Shown: positions 26,365-35,852, numbered from the stretch's first letter. The stretch: 42,538 nucleotides of DNA from Oxalobacteraceae bacterium (GCA_023259175.1 JAHFQV010000026.1:1-42538), one strand, 5' to 3'. Made by a program: numbers and translations. The notes: a model not told the origin generated them from the letters alone.

Positions 26365-29226
26365 ATGAAAGCTGTTTCATCCTGTTTGGTTTTAGCAGCA
26401 CTGTGCGTGCTGCCCATTAGCAGCAAAGCGGGGCTCAACGATAAGGCATTGACACCGCAAGCTAAGGCAAGCGCCCAGACAGGATTTAAAATAGACTATC
26501 AAAAATTCACCCTTGCCAATGGCTTGCAAGTGATTTTTCATATCGATCATTCTGACCCAGTGGTGGCTGTGAATTTGACGGCGCATGTGGGTTCGGCGCG
26601 GGAAAAATCCGGTCGCACAGGCTTTGCGCATTTGTTTGAGCATCTCCTGTTTTTAGAGTCTGAGAACTTGGGTAAAGGTGGCCTCGATCAAATGAGCGCG
26701 CGCATCGGTGGCTCTGGCGCAAATGGTTCTACCTCGCATGACCGTACCAATTATTTGCAGACTGTTCCAAAAGACGCACTGGAAAAAATGATCTGGGCCG
26801 AAGCCGATAAATTAGGCTGGTTCATCAATACCGTCACCGATCCTGTGCTCGCCAAAGAGAAGCAAGTCGTCAAAAATGAAAAACGTCAAAGCGTCGATAA
26901 CAACCCTTATGGACATACGCAATATGTGATCGATAAAGCCTTGTATCCCGCGGATCACCCTTACAACTGGCAAGTCATCGGTTCACTCGAAGACGTGCAA
27001 AATGCGACGGTGGATGACGTTAAAGAATTCTTCCGGCGTTGGTATGTGCCGAACAATGTGAGCTTGGTGCTGGCTGGCGACTTTGATCCAGTGCAGGCAA
27101 AAAAATGGGTCACGCAATATTTTTCTGAGATCAAGCGCGGTGCAGATGTCCCAGCACTGAGCAAACGTTCTGGCGAATTAAAACAAAGCCTGCGTTTCGT
27201 CCATGAGGATAATTTTGCCCGCATTCCAGAACTTAGCTTAGTGTGGCCCGGGGTAGAACAGTTTCACCCGGATTCCTACGCCTTGGATATTTTATGTAGT
27301 TATCTTGCCGAAGGAAAAAAAGCGCCTTTATATCGCAGCGTAGTCGAGGATAAAAAATTAAGCGGCTCTGTCCACATGTCGCTACAGGCAAGTGAAATAG
27401 CAGGCGAAATACATTTAAGCACGCGCTCTTTTGAAGGCCGATCTTTGGATGATGTGCGACGCGCAATTGACGAGGCTTTTTCTCAATTTGAAAAATCAGG
27501 CATTTCGCCAAAAGACCTCGCACGGATACAAGCGGGGCGCGAAACTGAATTTTATAGCTCGCTTTCCAGCGTTTTGGGTAAATCGGCTCAGCTTGCAGAA
27601 TACAATTATTTGACCGGAAATCCAGGTTACGCCGAACAAGAAGTGCGTAGCCTAATGGCCGTGACCCCTGCCGATGTAATGCGGGTTTATCGTAAATACA
27701 TACAGGGAAAAAACGTCCTTGCCACTAGTTTTGTACCGAAGGGGCAATCGCACTTGGCGCTTGCCGATTCGGTGAAGGCTGAAGTCGTCGAAGAGAACAT
27801 TGTGCAAGGCGCAGAAGCGGCCGTTGATCCGAAAATGAGCGCCAGCTATAGCCCAACACCCTCAAGCTTCGATCGAAGCAAAGAGCCGTCTTACGGCGCG
27901 CCCGCCGAAGTCAAAATACCGCTCGTTTGGCAATCGAAAGCACAGAATGGCATGCAGCTTCTGGGCATACTCAATCAGGAGGTACCTTTGGTGCAATTTG
28001 AATTGGTGATCGATGGCGGCTTGCTTTTGGAAGACAAAAATAAAGTCGGTGTTGCCAATCTGATGGCACGCATGATGACCCAAGGCACGGCACATAAAAC
28101 ACCCCAGGAATTGGAAGAAGCCATACAACAACTCGGTGCGAATATTCGTGTTGCCGCGGGTACTGAAGCGGTGCGCATCAGTGTGCAAACCTTAGCCCGT
28201 AATTACGCGGCAACGATGACCTTAGTCGAAGAGATATTGTTGGCGCCACGGTGGGACGAAAAAGAATTCGCCTTACTCAAGCAAAATGTGCTCAATCAAA
28301 TCCGTCAACAAGAAGCCAATCCCAATTCGGTCGCGAGCCAATATTATGCGCAACTGATTTACGGCAAAGACGAAATTCGCTCCCGCAATCTGATCGGTAG
28401 CACCGAGTCGGTCACCGCAATTAGCTTGAACGATTTAAAAGCCTACTACGCCCAAAATATGTCTCCCAATGTAGCGCGCATGCAGGTCGTGGGGGCATTA
28501 CCGAAAGCGGAGATTGAACGCAGTCTTCAGGGTTTGAATAAAAAATGGCTAAGTAGAAATGTGACTTTACCCGCAGCTACAAAAGCCCAAGTCATTGAGC
28601 GAGCGCAGCTTTATTTTGTCGATATACCCGGCGCTAAACAATCCATATTGCAAATTGGCGCACCAGCTTTAGCGGCGCTTGATGCGGATTTTTATCCAGC
28701 CTCGGTCATGAATTATATTCTCGGTGGCGGTGGTTTTGCTTCGCGCCTAACCCAAGAACTGCGCGAGGGAAAAGGTTATACCTACGGCATTTCTTCGAGT
28801 CTAAGTGGCACGCGAAGCGCGGGCAGTTTTACCATTGCCAGTGGCGTGCGGAGTAACGTGAGTTTGGAAGCGGCACAACTCATCAAAAAGATTTTGCAGG
28901 AATATCCTAGTACTTACACCCAGGCTGACCTCGCGACCACGCAGAGCTTTCTCATCAAGAGTAATGCCCGCGCCTTTGAAACGAGTAATGCCAAGTTGAG
29001 CATGTTAGACAATATCAGCAAATACGGATGGAAGGCCGATTATGTCAAAGACAGAGAGCGCATAGTTAAAGAAATGACGGTGGAACGCATCACGGCACTC
29101 GCGCAAAAATATGCCGACCCCAATAAAATGATCTGGCTCGTTGTGGGTGACGCGCAAACACAATTACCCCGCATGAAGGACTTGGGTTTGGGTGAAGCGA
29201 TTTTGTTGAATAAGAAAGCGCAATAG
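26365..29226 (+). CDS. M16 family zinc metallopeptidase, double-domain
   Basis: The product is 953 residues from ATG 26365, with AGGA 8 nt upstream. A signal peptide (MKAVSSCLVLAALCVLPISSKA) places it outside the cytoplasm. The inverted zinc motif HxxEH is His89-LF-Glu92-His93 in GFAHLFEHLLFLES, and the distal Glu lies in VVKNEKRQ. The second half is a non-catalytic M16-like domain with the usual GGGGFASRLTQELREGKGYTYG. This is the pitrilysin/insulinase architecture, closing around unfolded peptides. It heads a same-strand cluster with the next two genes (21-nt gap, then a 4-bp overlap). Confidence 0.93.
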   Translation: MKAVSSCLVLAALCVLPISSKAGLNDKALTPQAKASAQTGFKIDYQKFTLANGLQVIFHIDHSDPVVAVNLTAHVGSAREKSGRTGFAHLFEHLLFLESENLGKGGLDQMSARIGGSGANGSTSHDRTNYLQTVPKDALEKMIWAEADKLGWFINTVTDPVLAKEKQVVKNEKRQSVDNNPYGHTQYVIDKALYPADHPYNWQVIGSLEDVQNATVDDVKEFFRRWYVPNNVSLVLAGDFDPVQAKKWVTQYFSEIKRGADVPALSKRSGELKQSLRFVHEDNFARIPELSLVWPGVEQFHPDSYALDILCSYLAEGKKAPLYRSVVEDKKLSGSVHMSLQASEIAGEIHLSTRSFEGRSLDDVRRAIDEAFSQFEKSGISPKDLARIQAGRETEFYSSLSSVLGKSAQLAEYNYLTGNPGYAEQEVRSLMAVTPADVMRVYRKYIQGKNVLATSFVPKGQSHLALADSVKAEVVEENIVQGAEAAVDPKMSASYSPTPSSFDRSKEPSYGAPAEVKIPLVWQSKAQNGMQLLGILNQEVPLVQFELVIDGGLLLEDKNKVGVANLMARMMTQGTAHKTPQELEEAIQQLGANIRVAAGTEAVRISVQTLARNYAATMTLVEEILLAPRWDEKEFALLKQNVLNQIRQQEANPNSVASQYYAQLIYGKDEIRSRNLIGSTESVTAISLNDLKAYYAQNMSPNVARMQVVGALPKAEIERSLQGLNKKWLSRNVTLPAATKAQVIERAQLYFVDIPGAKQSILQIGAPALAALDADFYPASVMNYILGGGGFASRLTQELREGKGYTYGISSSLSGTRSAGSFTIASGVRSNVSLEAAQLIKKILQEYPSTYTQADLATTQSFLIKSNARAFETSNAKLSMLDNISKYGWKADYVKDRERIVKEMTVERITALAQKYADPNKMIWLVVGDAQTQLPRMKDLGLGEAILLNKKAQ

Positions 29227-29247
29227 AATTTAGCGGAGAATCAGGCT

Positions 29248-29808
29248 ATGAAAATCAAGCGATTAGCTCAAGTTTTCGTCTTGTTGTGGGCAAGTTTTTT
29301 GTTGCTTCAAAACACAGCTGCGCAAAGCCTCTCACCCGAGCAGGCCTACGCAGCGATTCCTCATGCGCGTACCGTTTTTGATGTGAGCCAATCTAAGTTA
29401 TCGACGAAAAATAAAGAAGCCCTAAAGCAGTTGTTCGCGCTCTGCGATCAAGGGGTGGTGTTACGCGTCGAGGCAATGCAAGCATTTGCGGAAAAGGATA
29501 AGGCGCGCTTGCAATACGCGAGCTTGCGTTATACCGGCTTGATTCAAGCCGTACAAAGTTTGGCATTGCCCACGGAATTAAAAAATGTCCAGAATTTAAT
29601 TGCGCGTGCATTACAAGACCATCAGCAGTTTTACCGCATCAAACAAGAACAGCTAGGACATCAAGCTTGGCGCTTAAGTGATGAAGCCATGCAAGCGAGT
29701 CAAAAGCTGCATCAGAGTTATGCCAATCTGATGCAACTCTTTCCCGAAGAAACGGCCCATAATCGGCAGGCATTTTTCGACTATCTCTGTGCTTTAGATT
29801 TCTTATGA
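29248..29808 (+). CDS. Hypothetical secreted helical protein in the M16-TPM cluster
   Basis: The product is 186 residues with a signal peptide ending near NTAAQS. The mature part is predicted all helical (SKLSTKNKEALKQLFALCDQGVVLRVEAMQ; LIARALQDHQQFYRI). I do not recognise a family. It starts 21 nt after the M16 peptidase and overlaps the next gene by 4 bp (ATGA), so it is almost surely co-translated with it. Confidence 0.65.
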   Translation: MKIKRLAQVFVLLWASFLLLQNTAAQSLSPEQAYAAIPHARTVFDVSQSKLSTKNKEALKQLFALCDQGVVLRVEAMQAFAEKDKARLQYASLRYTGLIQAVQSLALPTELKNVQNLIARALQDHQQFYRIKQEQLGHQAWRLSDEAMQASQKLHQSYANLMQLFPEETAHNRQAFFDYLCALDFL

Positions 29809-31256
29809 AGGCCGGGAAAATAGGCTGGGCGCTGGCTGTTTTTGTAGCGATTGTTGGGCTATGCGCCGCGTATTTTTTGCACTTCCACAGATCATCAATC
29901 GCCGCCGCTTTTCCCGAATCGGGCCTAGTCAATCGAACCGCACATCACCAATTTGATCGTGCCTTGCGAGCCTCGATTCATAGTTTTCAAGAGCGCACAC
30001 AGCTAGGTTTAGGCATCCTTCTACAAGATCAAATTCCGCCACAAACCACGATAGAAGAGCAAGCCGCCGCGAGTTTTTCGCAATTGACGCAGCAAGGGGA
30101 ACGGCCTGAAGCGATTTTGTTGATTTGGTCCGAACGAGAACACCTGTTTAAGATCGAAGTGAGTTATCAACTTGAAGGCATATTTCCCGATGTTTTATGT
30201 CGCCGTCTTGAGGAATCTGCACGCACTTTTATGCTTTCTCAAAACGATTTTGCGATGCGTGATTTTTTAACCGAAATCATCGTCACCATGGGTCTCCATT
30301 ATTTGGATTTTAAACGTAGCGGACAGTTGGGCGAATTCGAGCTGCCGACGGCCGCACCATCGACAGCTTTCCACACGCGCTATTTTTCCGGTGGAGCGGG
30401 TTTTGTTGGACGGGGTTATGCTGCGACTATGGAACAACTGCGTGCGATGCAGGCATCAGTAACAGCGGCCGTGCTGACCCCCGAGACGGCACTGGCGATG
30501 CAGCCGAATGCGCAAATTGAAACGGTGATACAGCGTTATTTACAGTCTTTGCAAATGGGTTTGGGTAGCCCACACTTACCGCTCATCACCGAAGGGAGTC
30601 GATACTATCGCATGGAAAAGCCCCATGCCGCCGCCTACCTTCAGCGCATGTATCGCTATTACCAAAAATCGCAACCCTATCAAGTGCTGCAAGAGGGCGA
30701 CTTAGGTTTCGTCAAATTTCCAGAAGGTTCGCCAGTCCAACCCATTTTGCTACGCAAAAATCAAGATGGCAACTGGATGGTCGATGAAGCCAAAGCATGG
30801 GCTTATTTTCATTTGTATGAAGACGGCAGCAGTCATCCTAAATTCGGACGTGGTCCTTTTTCCTTCGCATGGCAGAGTCAACAATCGGTATATCGTGAAC
30901 ACATTACACCCCCCGCATTGCTGGCATCAACACAGCCTCTAGACCAGCTCATCCTCCAAGCGGAAGAAGACCTTAAATCGACGCCCAAGGATGCAAATGC
31001 CTATATTCATCTGGCTGAGTTATTGCAGTTCGAATTGTATTGGATTACCGCCGCAGCACCACTCTACGAAAAAGCCTTAGAACTTGAGCCAGGGCGGCTT
31101 GAACTGCATTGGCGCTTAATCGATATTTACGCCAATACGACTGATATTGACGGCGAAGAAAGGCATTATTTGGCGCTATTGAAGTTGACCCCAGATGACG
31201 CGCTCTTACAGTACTATTACCAATGGTTTCAAACGACCTATGGCACTTCTAACTGA
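29805..31256 (+). CDS. TPM-domain protein with C-terminal TPR-like repeats
   Basis: The product is 483 residues. An N-terminal membrane anchor (WALAVFVAIVGLCAAYFL) precedes a TPM-like domain: FDRALRASIHSFQERTQLGLGILLQDQI, RPEAILLIWSEREHLFKIEVSYQLEGIFPD. A C-terminal TPR-like region contains PKDANAYIHLAELLQF and AAPLYEKALELEPGRLELH. TPM domains act as membrane-associated phosphatase or assembly factors in other bacteria. The middle (about 170-370) is not recognised. It is the third gene of the M16 cluster. Confidence 0.7.
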   Translation: MKAGKIGWALAVFVAIVGLCAAYFLHFHRSSIAAAFPESGLVNRTAHHQFDRALRASIHSFQERTQLGLGILLQDQIPPQTTIEEQAAASFSQLTQQGERPEAILLIWSEREHLFKIEVSYQLEGIFPDVLCRRLEESARTFMLSQNDFAMRDFLTEIIVTMGLHYLDFKRSGQLGEFELPTAAPSTAFHTRYFSGGAGFVGRGYAATMEQLRAMQASVTAAVLTPETALAMQPNAQIETVIQRYLQSLQMGLGSPHLPLITEGSRYYRMEKPHAAAYLQRMYRYYQKSQPYQVLQEGDLGFVKFPEGSPVQPILLRKNQDGNWMVDEAKAWAYFHLYEDGSSHPKFGRGPFSFAWQSQQSVYREHITPPALLASTQPLDQLILQAEEDLKSTPKDANAYIHLAELLQFELYWITAAAPLYEKALELEPGRLELHWRLIDIYANTTDIDGEERHYLALLKLTPDDALLQYYYQWFQTTYGTSN

Positions 31257-31388
31257 ACCGAACGCAACGTAAGCGCGAACCTGATCAGGTGTTCAGGCGG
31301 CGCTTGGATGGTGCATCATTTGACCCACCTCGCGCTTTGCAGTACCCTAAGCGACCGTCGTATTTAGATAGAGGAAGCGCGCATTCGT

Positions 31389-32792
31389 ATGAAAAAAATA
31401 GTCGTCAAATTTGGCGGGTCTAATCTTCGCAAGCCACAAGATATTGATCGTATCGTGAACGTGGTGCAGACGTATAATCGTCCCTTGGTGTTGGTGGTAT
31501 CGGCATTTTATGGCATCACCAATGCGCTAATTGAGTGCGTACAGGCCGCAAAAGAAGGGGCAGGAACCCAGGCCGCTTTGGCTGATAGCCGCAATTACAC
31601 ACAGACGCTACGCACCCTGAAATCTGAAATTTTAATCGCCAATATCAGTGATGCTGCACTCAGAGTCGATATTGAAAAAGCGCTGGGTGAAAGATTGGAT
31701 CAACTCGATCGTTACCTGACCGGCATTCATTGCATAGGTGACGTGCCGACCTTTGTGAATGATGCGATTTTAAGTTATGGCGAACGTTTATCTAGTTTGC
31801 TCTTAAGTGAAGTTTTAAAGAGTCGCGGCATCGCGGCGCAGGAAGCTTTGCCAGAAGATATCGGCTTAATGACGGACGGTGTGTTTGGTAATTCGGCCTG
31901 CGATTTTGCCGCCAGTAGCGCATCGGTAGCAGAGGCATTGAGTGCGGATAAAGTCTATGTGGTTCCCGGATTTTATGGGGTTGATGCGAGCGGCAAAACG
32001 ACATTGTTTGGTCGTGGCGGTTCTGATTATTCAGCGGCCTCAATCGCTGCCTGTATCGATGCCGAATCGCTCGATGTTTGGAAAGATGTGGATGGTTTTT
32101 TAAGTGCCGACCCCGGTGCAGTGAGTGCCCCACGTTCTATTGCGCAGCTAAATTATTTAGAGGCCGCCGAGCTATCTTATTTCGGAGCGAAGATTTTGCA
32201 TCCGCGCACGGTGGAGCCACTTTTTGATCGCGAAATCCCGATTCGGATTCTCAATATCATGCGACCAGAGCGCGGTTTGCAGCCCTACACCCTCATCAAT
32301 GCGCAACGCAAAGTGACGCGCGACGTGGTCAAGAGTGTGACCTCAACTGAGGATGTGGCGATTCTCAAATTACATGGCCCTGGCGTGGGTTTTAAGGCCG
32401 GTATTTTGGCGGAAGTCACACAGACTTTAGATAGTCACGGCATTAATATTAAGAGTGTTTTGACTGCGCAAACGGCTATCAATGTGTTGCTCTCTCGCGA
32501 TCATCTCGATGCCGCCTATGCTGCTGTGAGCGCACATCATCTCAACGGTGTCGTCGAAGTGAGTCGCAACGATGCCGTCGCGATTGTTGCTGTGGTGGGC
32601 GACGGGGTGCTGGATGCTTCTGATGTCGGTAGTGCGATTGCCAGCCGTGCCTTGTCCGCTGCGATTGCAAGTGGTGTACGAGTTTGCCTAGCCGCAGCCG
32701 GGGCGAGTGAAGTAGCGGCGTATATGTTGGTGCATGAAGACGACAGAAAACGTGCGCTACAGGCGGTGCATGCAGAATTTTTTGGTGTTTGA
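31389..32792 (+). CDS. Aspartate kinase, ThrA/LysC-III-like form
   Basis: The product is 467 residues. It opens MKKIVVKFGGSNLRKPQDIDRI (the family usually has KFGGTS). The kinase domain includes VVSAFYGITNALIE, GRGGSDYSAASIAACIDAE and VWKDVDGFLSADPGAV. Two ACT-like segments follow (VAILKLHGPGVGFKAGILAEV; VAIVAVVGDGV). It phosphorylates aspartate, the first step toward lysine, threonine and methionine. It is longer than the usual betaproteobacterial LysC (about 410-420 residues) and may be a second, transferred isozyme. There are no biosynthetic neighbours. Confidence 0.88.
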   Translation: MKKIVVKFGGSNLRKPQDIDRIVNVVQTYNRPLVLVVSAFYGITNALIECVQAAKEGAGTQAALADSRNYTQTLRTLKSEILIANISDAALRVDIEKALGERLDQLDRYLTGIHCIGDVPTFVNDAILSYGERLSSLLLSEVLKSRGIAAQEALPEDIGLMTDGVFGNSACDFAASSASVAEALSADKVYVVPGFYGVDASGKTTLFGRGGSDYSAASIAACIDAESLDVWKDVDGFLSADPGAVSAPRSIAQLNYLEAAELSYFGAKILHPRTVEPLFDREIPIRILNIMRPERGLQPYTLINAQRKVTRDVVKSVTSTEDVAILKLHGPGVGFKAGILAEVTQTLDSHGINIKSVLTAQTAINVLLSRDHLDAAYAAVSAHHLNGVVEVSRNDAVAIVAVVGDGVLDASDVGSAIASRALSAAIASGVRVCLAAAGASEVAAYMLVHEDDRKRALQAVHAEFFGV

Positions 32793-32984
32793 GCAGATTG
32801 CGCCAATTGCGCTAATTGAGCGACTATAAATCGGTATTTGCCCTGCGATATTAACGTGTTTAGTAGTCCCTGTTGACTGCTCGGCGGGTGTATAGTGCGC
32901 TACTCGATGCAGCCTTAGCTTAAGGTTTCGTTGAGATCGATTGACGATATTTGTTGAAAAAATTTATGGGAGGGGAAATACATT

Positions 32985-33884
32985 ATGAATCCACGTGGAA
33001 TCAAAATTTTTGCAAGTTTGTTTGCAATTGTGTTGCTCGGTTTTTTGATTCGAGGAACCTTGATCGATTGGACGATCATTGCGCCGGGTTATACTGGCAT
33101 TAAGGTCAATCGTTTGGTCAATCGCGGCATTAGTCGGGAAGATGTCGTGACTGGGTTTGTGTTTTTTAACCCGATACAATCGACCGTTATTACTTACCCG
33201 ACTTTCGTGCAACGTGTTGTGTGGACGCACGATGCAAAGGAGGGAAATCCGACGAACGAAGAATTGACTTTTAATACCAAGGACTCCGTTCCAGTTAATT
33301 TGGATGTCGCTGTTTCGTATATTTTGGACGTGAATAAAGTGCCGGATTTTTACACTAAATTTCGCGCTGATCGTATCGAGAATTTTACCCATGGCTACCT
33401 ACGCGATACGGCACGTAATGTGGTGGTGATGATAGGTTCCGAATACGCTTTTGACGATATCAATGGCTCGAAAAAAGAAGAATTTTTAGCGCGTCTGGCA
33501 AAAGAGTTAGACAATCATGTGAATCCTATTGGGGTCAATATTCAACAATTTGGTTTAGTCGGTGCGCTGCGCCCACCTCCTGCTTTGCTTGATGCAGTCA
33601 ATGCAAAAACACGCGCCATTCAAGACTCCATCAAAGTTGAAAATGAATTGCGCTCGACCCAGGCAGAGGCCAAGAAAAAAGTGGCTTTAGCTGAAGGTGA
33701 GGCGGCGGCAAATCGTGCTTTGGCTTCCTCGATTGATGAACGCTTGCTGGCTTGGGAACGCATTAAACTGCAACGTGATGCGATCGCTAAATGGAATGGA
33801 CAAATGCCTTCTGTGATGTCCGGCGAAGGCAATGGTATGCTGTTTAATGTGCCAACACCGAATGCGGGTGCGCCGCGTAAATAA
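32985..33884 (+). CDS. SPFH/prohibitin family membrane protein
   Basis: The product is 299 residues, with GGGAGGGG 12 nt upstream of the ATG. One membrane span (IFASLFAIVLLGFLIRGTLI) is followed by the SPFH core (NLDVAVSYILDVNKVPDFY; LAKELDNHVNPIGVNIQQFGLVG) and a charged coiled coil (KVENELRSTQAEAKKKVALAEGEAAANRA). Family members form large membrane rings that organise lipids or FtsH-type proteases. No protease gene is adjacent. Confidence 0.88.
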   Translation: MNPRGIKIFASLFAIVLLGFLIRGTLIDWTIIAPGYTGIKVNRLVNRGISREDVVTGFVFFNPIQSTVITYPTFVQRVVWTHDAKEGNPTNEELTFNTKDSVPVNLDVAVSYILDVNKVPDFYTKFRADRIENFTHGYLRDTARNVVVMIGSEYAFDDINGSKKEEFLARLAKELDNHVNPIGVNIQQFGLVGALRPPPALLDAVNAKTRAIQDSIKVENELRSTQAEAKKKVALAEGEAAANRALASSIDERLLAWERIKLQRDAIAKWNGQMPSVMSGEGNGMLFNVPTPNAGAPRK

Positions 33885-34080
33885 CTTTGAACTTGTTCTA
33901 AATTTGACTTGAATAAAGCAGGTGCGTCCCCCGTACCTGCCAAGTTCGCACTCTCCTCTTATACCGATCACTGGCATTCGCCACTTTGCATCGGCAGCTC
34001 ATCCCTGATCATTCGCCTATTTGTTTGCTACTGCGCAGACTAGCATTTGTCGTGTTCCGAACAAATTGAAAGGATAGTAG

Positions 34081-34551
34081 ATGAACATAATCGAACAGAG
34101 AGAAAAGAAGGTCTTGCTAGTGATACGGGTGCTAGTTGCCGGCATGATTTCAGCCCATGGTTGGCACCGTTTATATACGGGCTCCGTGTTTGAATTTGCC
34201 GATTCTTACGATGGCTATATCCCTTTCGGCTATTCGCTGATTATGTTGTTGGAATTGGGTGAAACCCTGGGTGCATTTTTATTCGCGTGGGGGAAATTGG
34301 TTTTTCCTTTGAGCGTGTTTTATACGGTGGTCTACACCTGCGCAATTTATTTTTTCCACGCTCATTTTGGGTGGTATATGACCGGGGGTGATCACAATGG
34401 CGCGGAATATGCCGTGGCGCTCATTGTGAGTTTTATGGCGGTGGGCTGGCAATCTGCCCCCGCCAGCTTTTTCCTGCCACTGTCACGTAGTTGGCGTTGG
34501 AATTTGAAATCCGCAGAAATCACAATCGGAGAATCCCATGCAGAAATTTGA
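34081..34551 (+). CDS. DoxX-like four-helix membrane protein (first of pair)
   Basis: The product is 156 residues, with AAGGATAG before the ATG. Four membrane segments are visible (VLLVIRVLVAGMISAHGW, LIMLLELGETLGAFLFAW, VFPLSVFYTVVYTCAIYFF, EYAVALIVSFMAVGW). The GWHRLY after helix 1 and the GW-Y-G-D-NGAEYAVAL segment fit DoxX/SURF4-type proteins. Its last 14 nt overlap the next gene, a paralogue. The function is not established. Confidence 0.75.
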   Translation: MNIIEQREKKVLLVIRVLVAGMISAHGWHRLYTGSVFEFADSYDGYIPFGYSLIMLLELGETLGAFLFAWGKLVFPLSVFYTVVYTCAIYFFHAHFGWYMTGGDHNGAEYAVALIVSFMAVGWQSAPASFFLPLSRSWRWNLKSAEITIGESHAEI

Positions 34552-34972
34552 AAACCGAAGCCAATACGCAGTCCTTGTTTTGCGCTTGTTGTTAGCGGCC
34601 TTGATCGGTGCGCGGGGTTGGGCGCATTGGTTTGATGGCGGAACGCTGCCATTTGGCGAAACCCTTGCGCATGATTTTGCGGGTGCCGCCATGTTAACGA
34701 TGGCAGTGACTGCACTTGAAGCAATCGGTGCCTTGTTTTTAGCAGCAGGACGCTTGGTATTTCCGATTGCTTTAGCTTACGTTTTGATCTTCGCAAGTAG
34801 TATCGCTTTTTATCACGCGGGGAAAGGTTGGTATACTTCGGGCGCAGACCAAGACGGTGCGGAATACGCGGTGTTGTTGATGTTGATGTCGGCGTGTATG
34901 GCCTATTTACATGCGCCTTTAAGGAAGGTGAAATTGCTTGACGCTAAAGTAGAAGTAGGCCTAGCTGGGTAA
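34538..34972 (+). CDS. DoxX-like four-helix membrane protein (second of pair)
   Basis: The product is 144 residues. It is a diverged duplicate of the preceding gene: VLVLRLLLAALIGARGWAHW, ALEAIGALFLAAGRLVFPIAL and the shared GWY-SGADQDGAEYAVLL. An ATG inside the upstream gene's end, preceded by GGAGAATCCC, points to coupled translation. The pair may form a heteromer. Confidence 0.75.
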   Translation: MQKFENRSQYAVLVLRLLLAALIGARGWAHWFDGGTLPFGETLAHDFAGAAMLTMAVTALEAIGALFLAAGRLVFPIALAYVLIFASSIAFYHAGKGWYTSGADQDGAEYAVLLMLMSACMAYLHAPLRKVKLLDAKVEVGLAG

Positions 34973-34986
34973 GGGCTTGCGCTCGA

Positions 34987-35415
34987 TTAGCTGTCCTCAA
35001 TTTTGGTGCTGCGTATCAGCTCAACTAGGTTGTTTTCCTGGCCACGCACCAATTTGAGTAATTCGCCTCGTGCGACTTCGTGCGTGACACCGGCGGCGAT
35101 CAATTTGTTTAAAAGAGCACCAAAGCGGGCTCGTCGTTTTAAACCGACTTCCGTTAAATCGCGCCGGTCGCAAAAATTTTCTAACATGGTCGAGCCACAG
35201 GCGCAGTTGCGGAAAAGTTCGATAATTTGCGAGCCGTCGTCATCTTCGGAAAGCTTAAACCCGCTGCGCCCGGTTTTGATGGCGACCGTGCCTTCAATAA
35301 AAGACTTTGCATCGACAAACTCGCGCCCACAGTTGCGACAAGTGCGCGGAAAATTTGACTCCACTAGGCTACGCAGATTTGCGAACATGTCATCTTGTTC
35401 TAGCTGCGTACTCAT
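34987..35415 (-). CDS. Hypothetical zinc-ribbon-like protein
   Basis: The product is 142 residues from ATG 35415; the frame continues upstream to 35574 through the repeat-like region and is not used. Cysteines 26 and 29 (RTCRNCGREF) and 71 and 73 (NCACGS), with Cys82, could bind zinc. The C-terminal half is helical and charged (VARGELLKLVRGQENNLVELIR). No family is recognised. It is convergent with the DoxX pair. Confidence 0.6.
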   Translation of the reverse strand: MSTQLEQDDMFANLRSLVESNFPRTCRNCGREFVDAKSFIEGTVAIKTGRSGFKLSEDDDGSQIIELFRNCACGSTMLENFCDRRDLTEVGLKRRARFGALLNKLIAAGVTHEVARGELLKLVRGQENNLVELIRSTKIEDS

Positions 35416-35542
35416 GGTGATTGACTCCGCGAAATAATTGCTCCTAGCACTAGGATAGCAAAAAAATGCGGGATTCGACAATTTTGTAAGCATTTCCCCT
35501 AGGGCGATTGCATGAAGCCGTATCAAAACATAATACCACTCA

Positions 35543-35569
35543 ACACAGAGGCACAGAGACACGGAGAAA
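35543..35569. repeat. CACAGAG-type low-complexity repeat
   Basis: The stretch ACACAGAGGCACAGAGACAC and a following GGAGAAA consists of irregular CRCAGAG units. I know very similar ACAGAGGCACAGAGACAC strings as dispersed repeats in several bacterial genomes. It lies 26 bp from the mobile element at 35600. Confidence 0.4.
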
Positions 35570-35599
35570 CCCATGAGAACTTCATAAATTCACAATGAT

Positions 35600-35852
35600 C
35601 CTAGAAACGGCAGTTGACCGCTCAAGATCGTCTTTAACTTTTTGATTTGTCGACATATTGTTCGCTTTATGGTGATCACCATTTCGGTGAGTGCGCTACA
35701 GGCTTGATTGCACACTTTTCCGCCCATCTGGACTTTTGTGTTACTTCAGTGAAGTAACCTCCTCCTATCAACGTGGAGGTTGCGTCGTCGTCGTGCCTTG
35801 CCAGATGGGCGGAAAAATGCACACTCAAACCCGTCCAACTGCCGTTTCTAGG
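35600..35852. mobile_element. 253-bp MITE-like element, IS1380-type ends
   Basis: Terminal inverted repeats CCTAGAAACGGCAGTTG (35600-35616) and its exact complement (35836-35852) are flanked by the direct repeat ATGAT (35595-35599 and 35853-35857), a 5-bp target duplication. Inside are a second inverted repeat of 16 bp (35716-35731 with 35801-35816, imperfectly extended to about 33 bp), the palindromes ATGGTGATCACCAT (35669-35682) and TTACTTCAGTGAAGTAA (35741-35757), and a 7-bp stem (35756-35762 with 35775-35781). There is no transposase frame. The CCTAGA start and 5-bp duplication resemble ISEcp1 of the IS1380 family. Confidence 0.7.

Noticed and set aside
31257-31388. Lysine riboswitch before the aspartate kinase
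   Set aside because: The gap is only 132 bp, too short for the lysine aptamer, and none of its conserved junctions were seen.
33918-33940. Terminator after the SPFH gene (GCAGGT/ACCTGC)
   Set aside because: The stem is only 6 bp with an 11-nt loop and no T tract.
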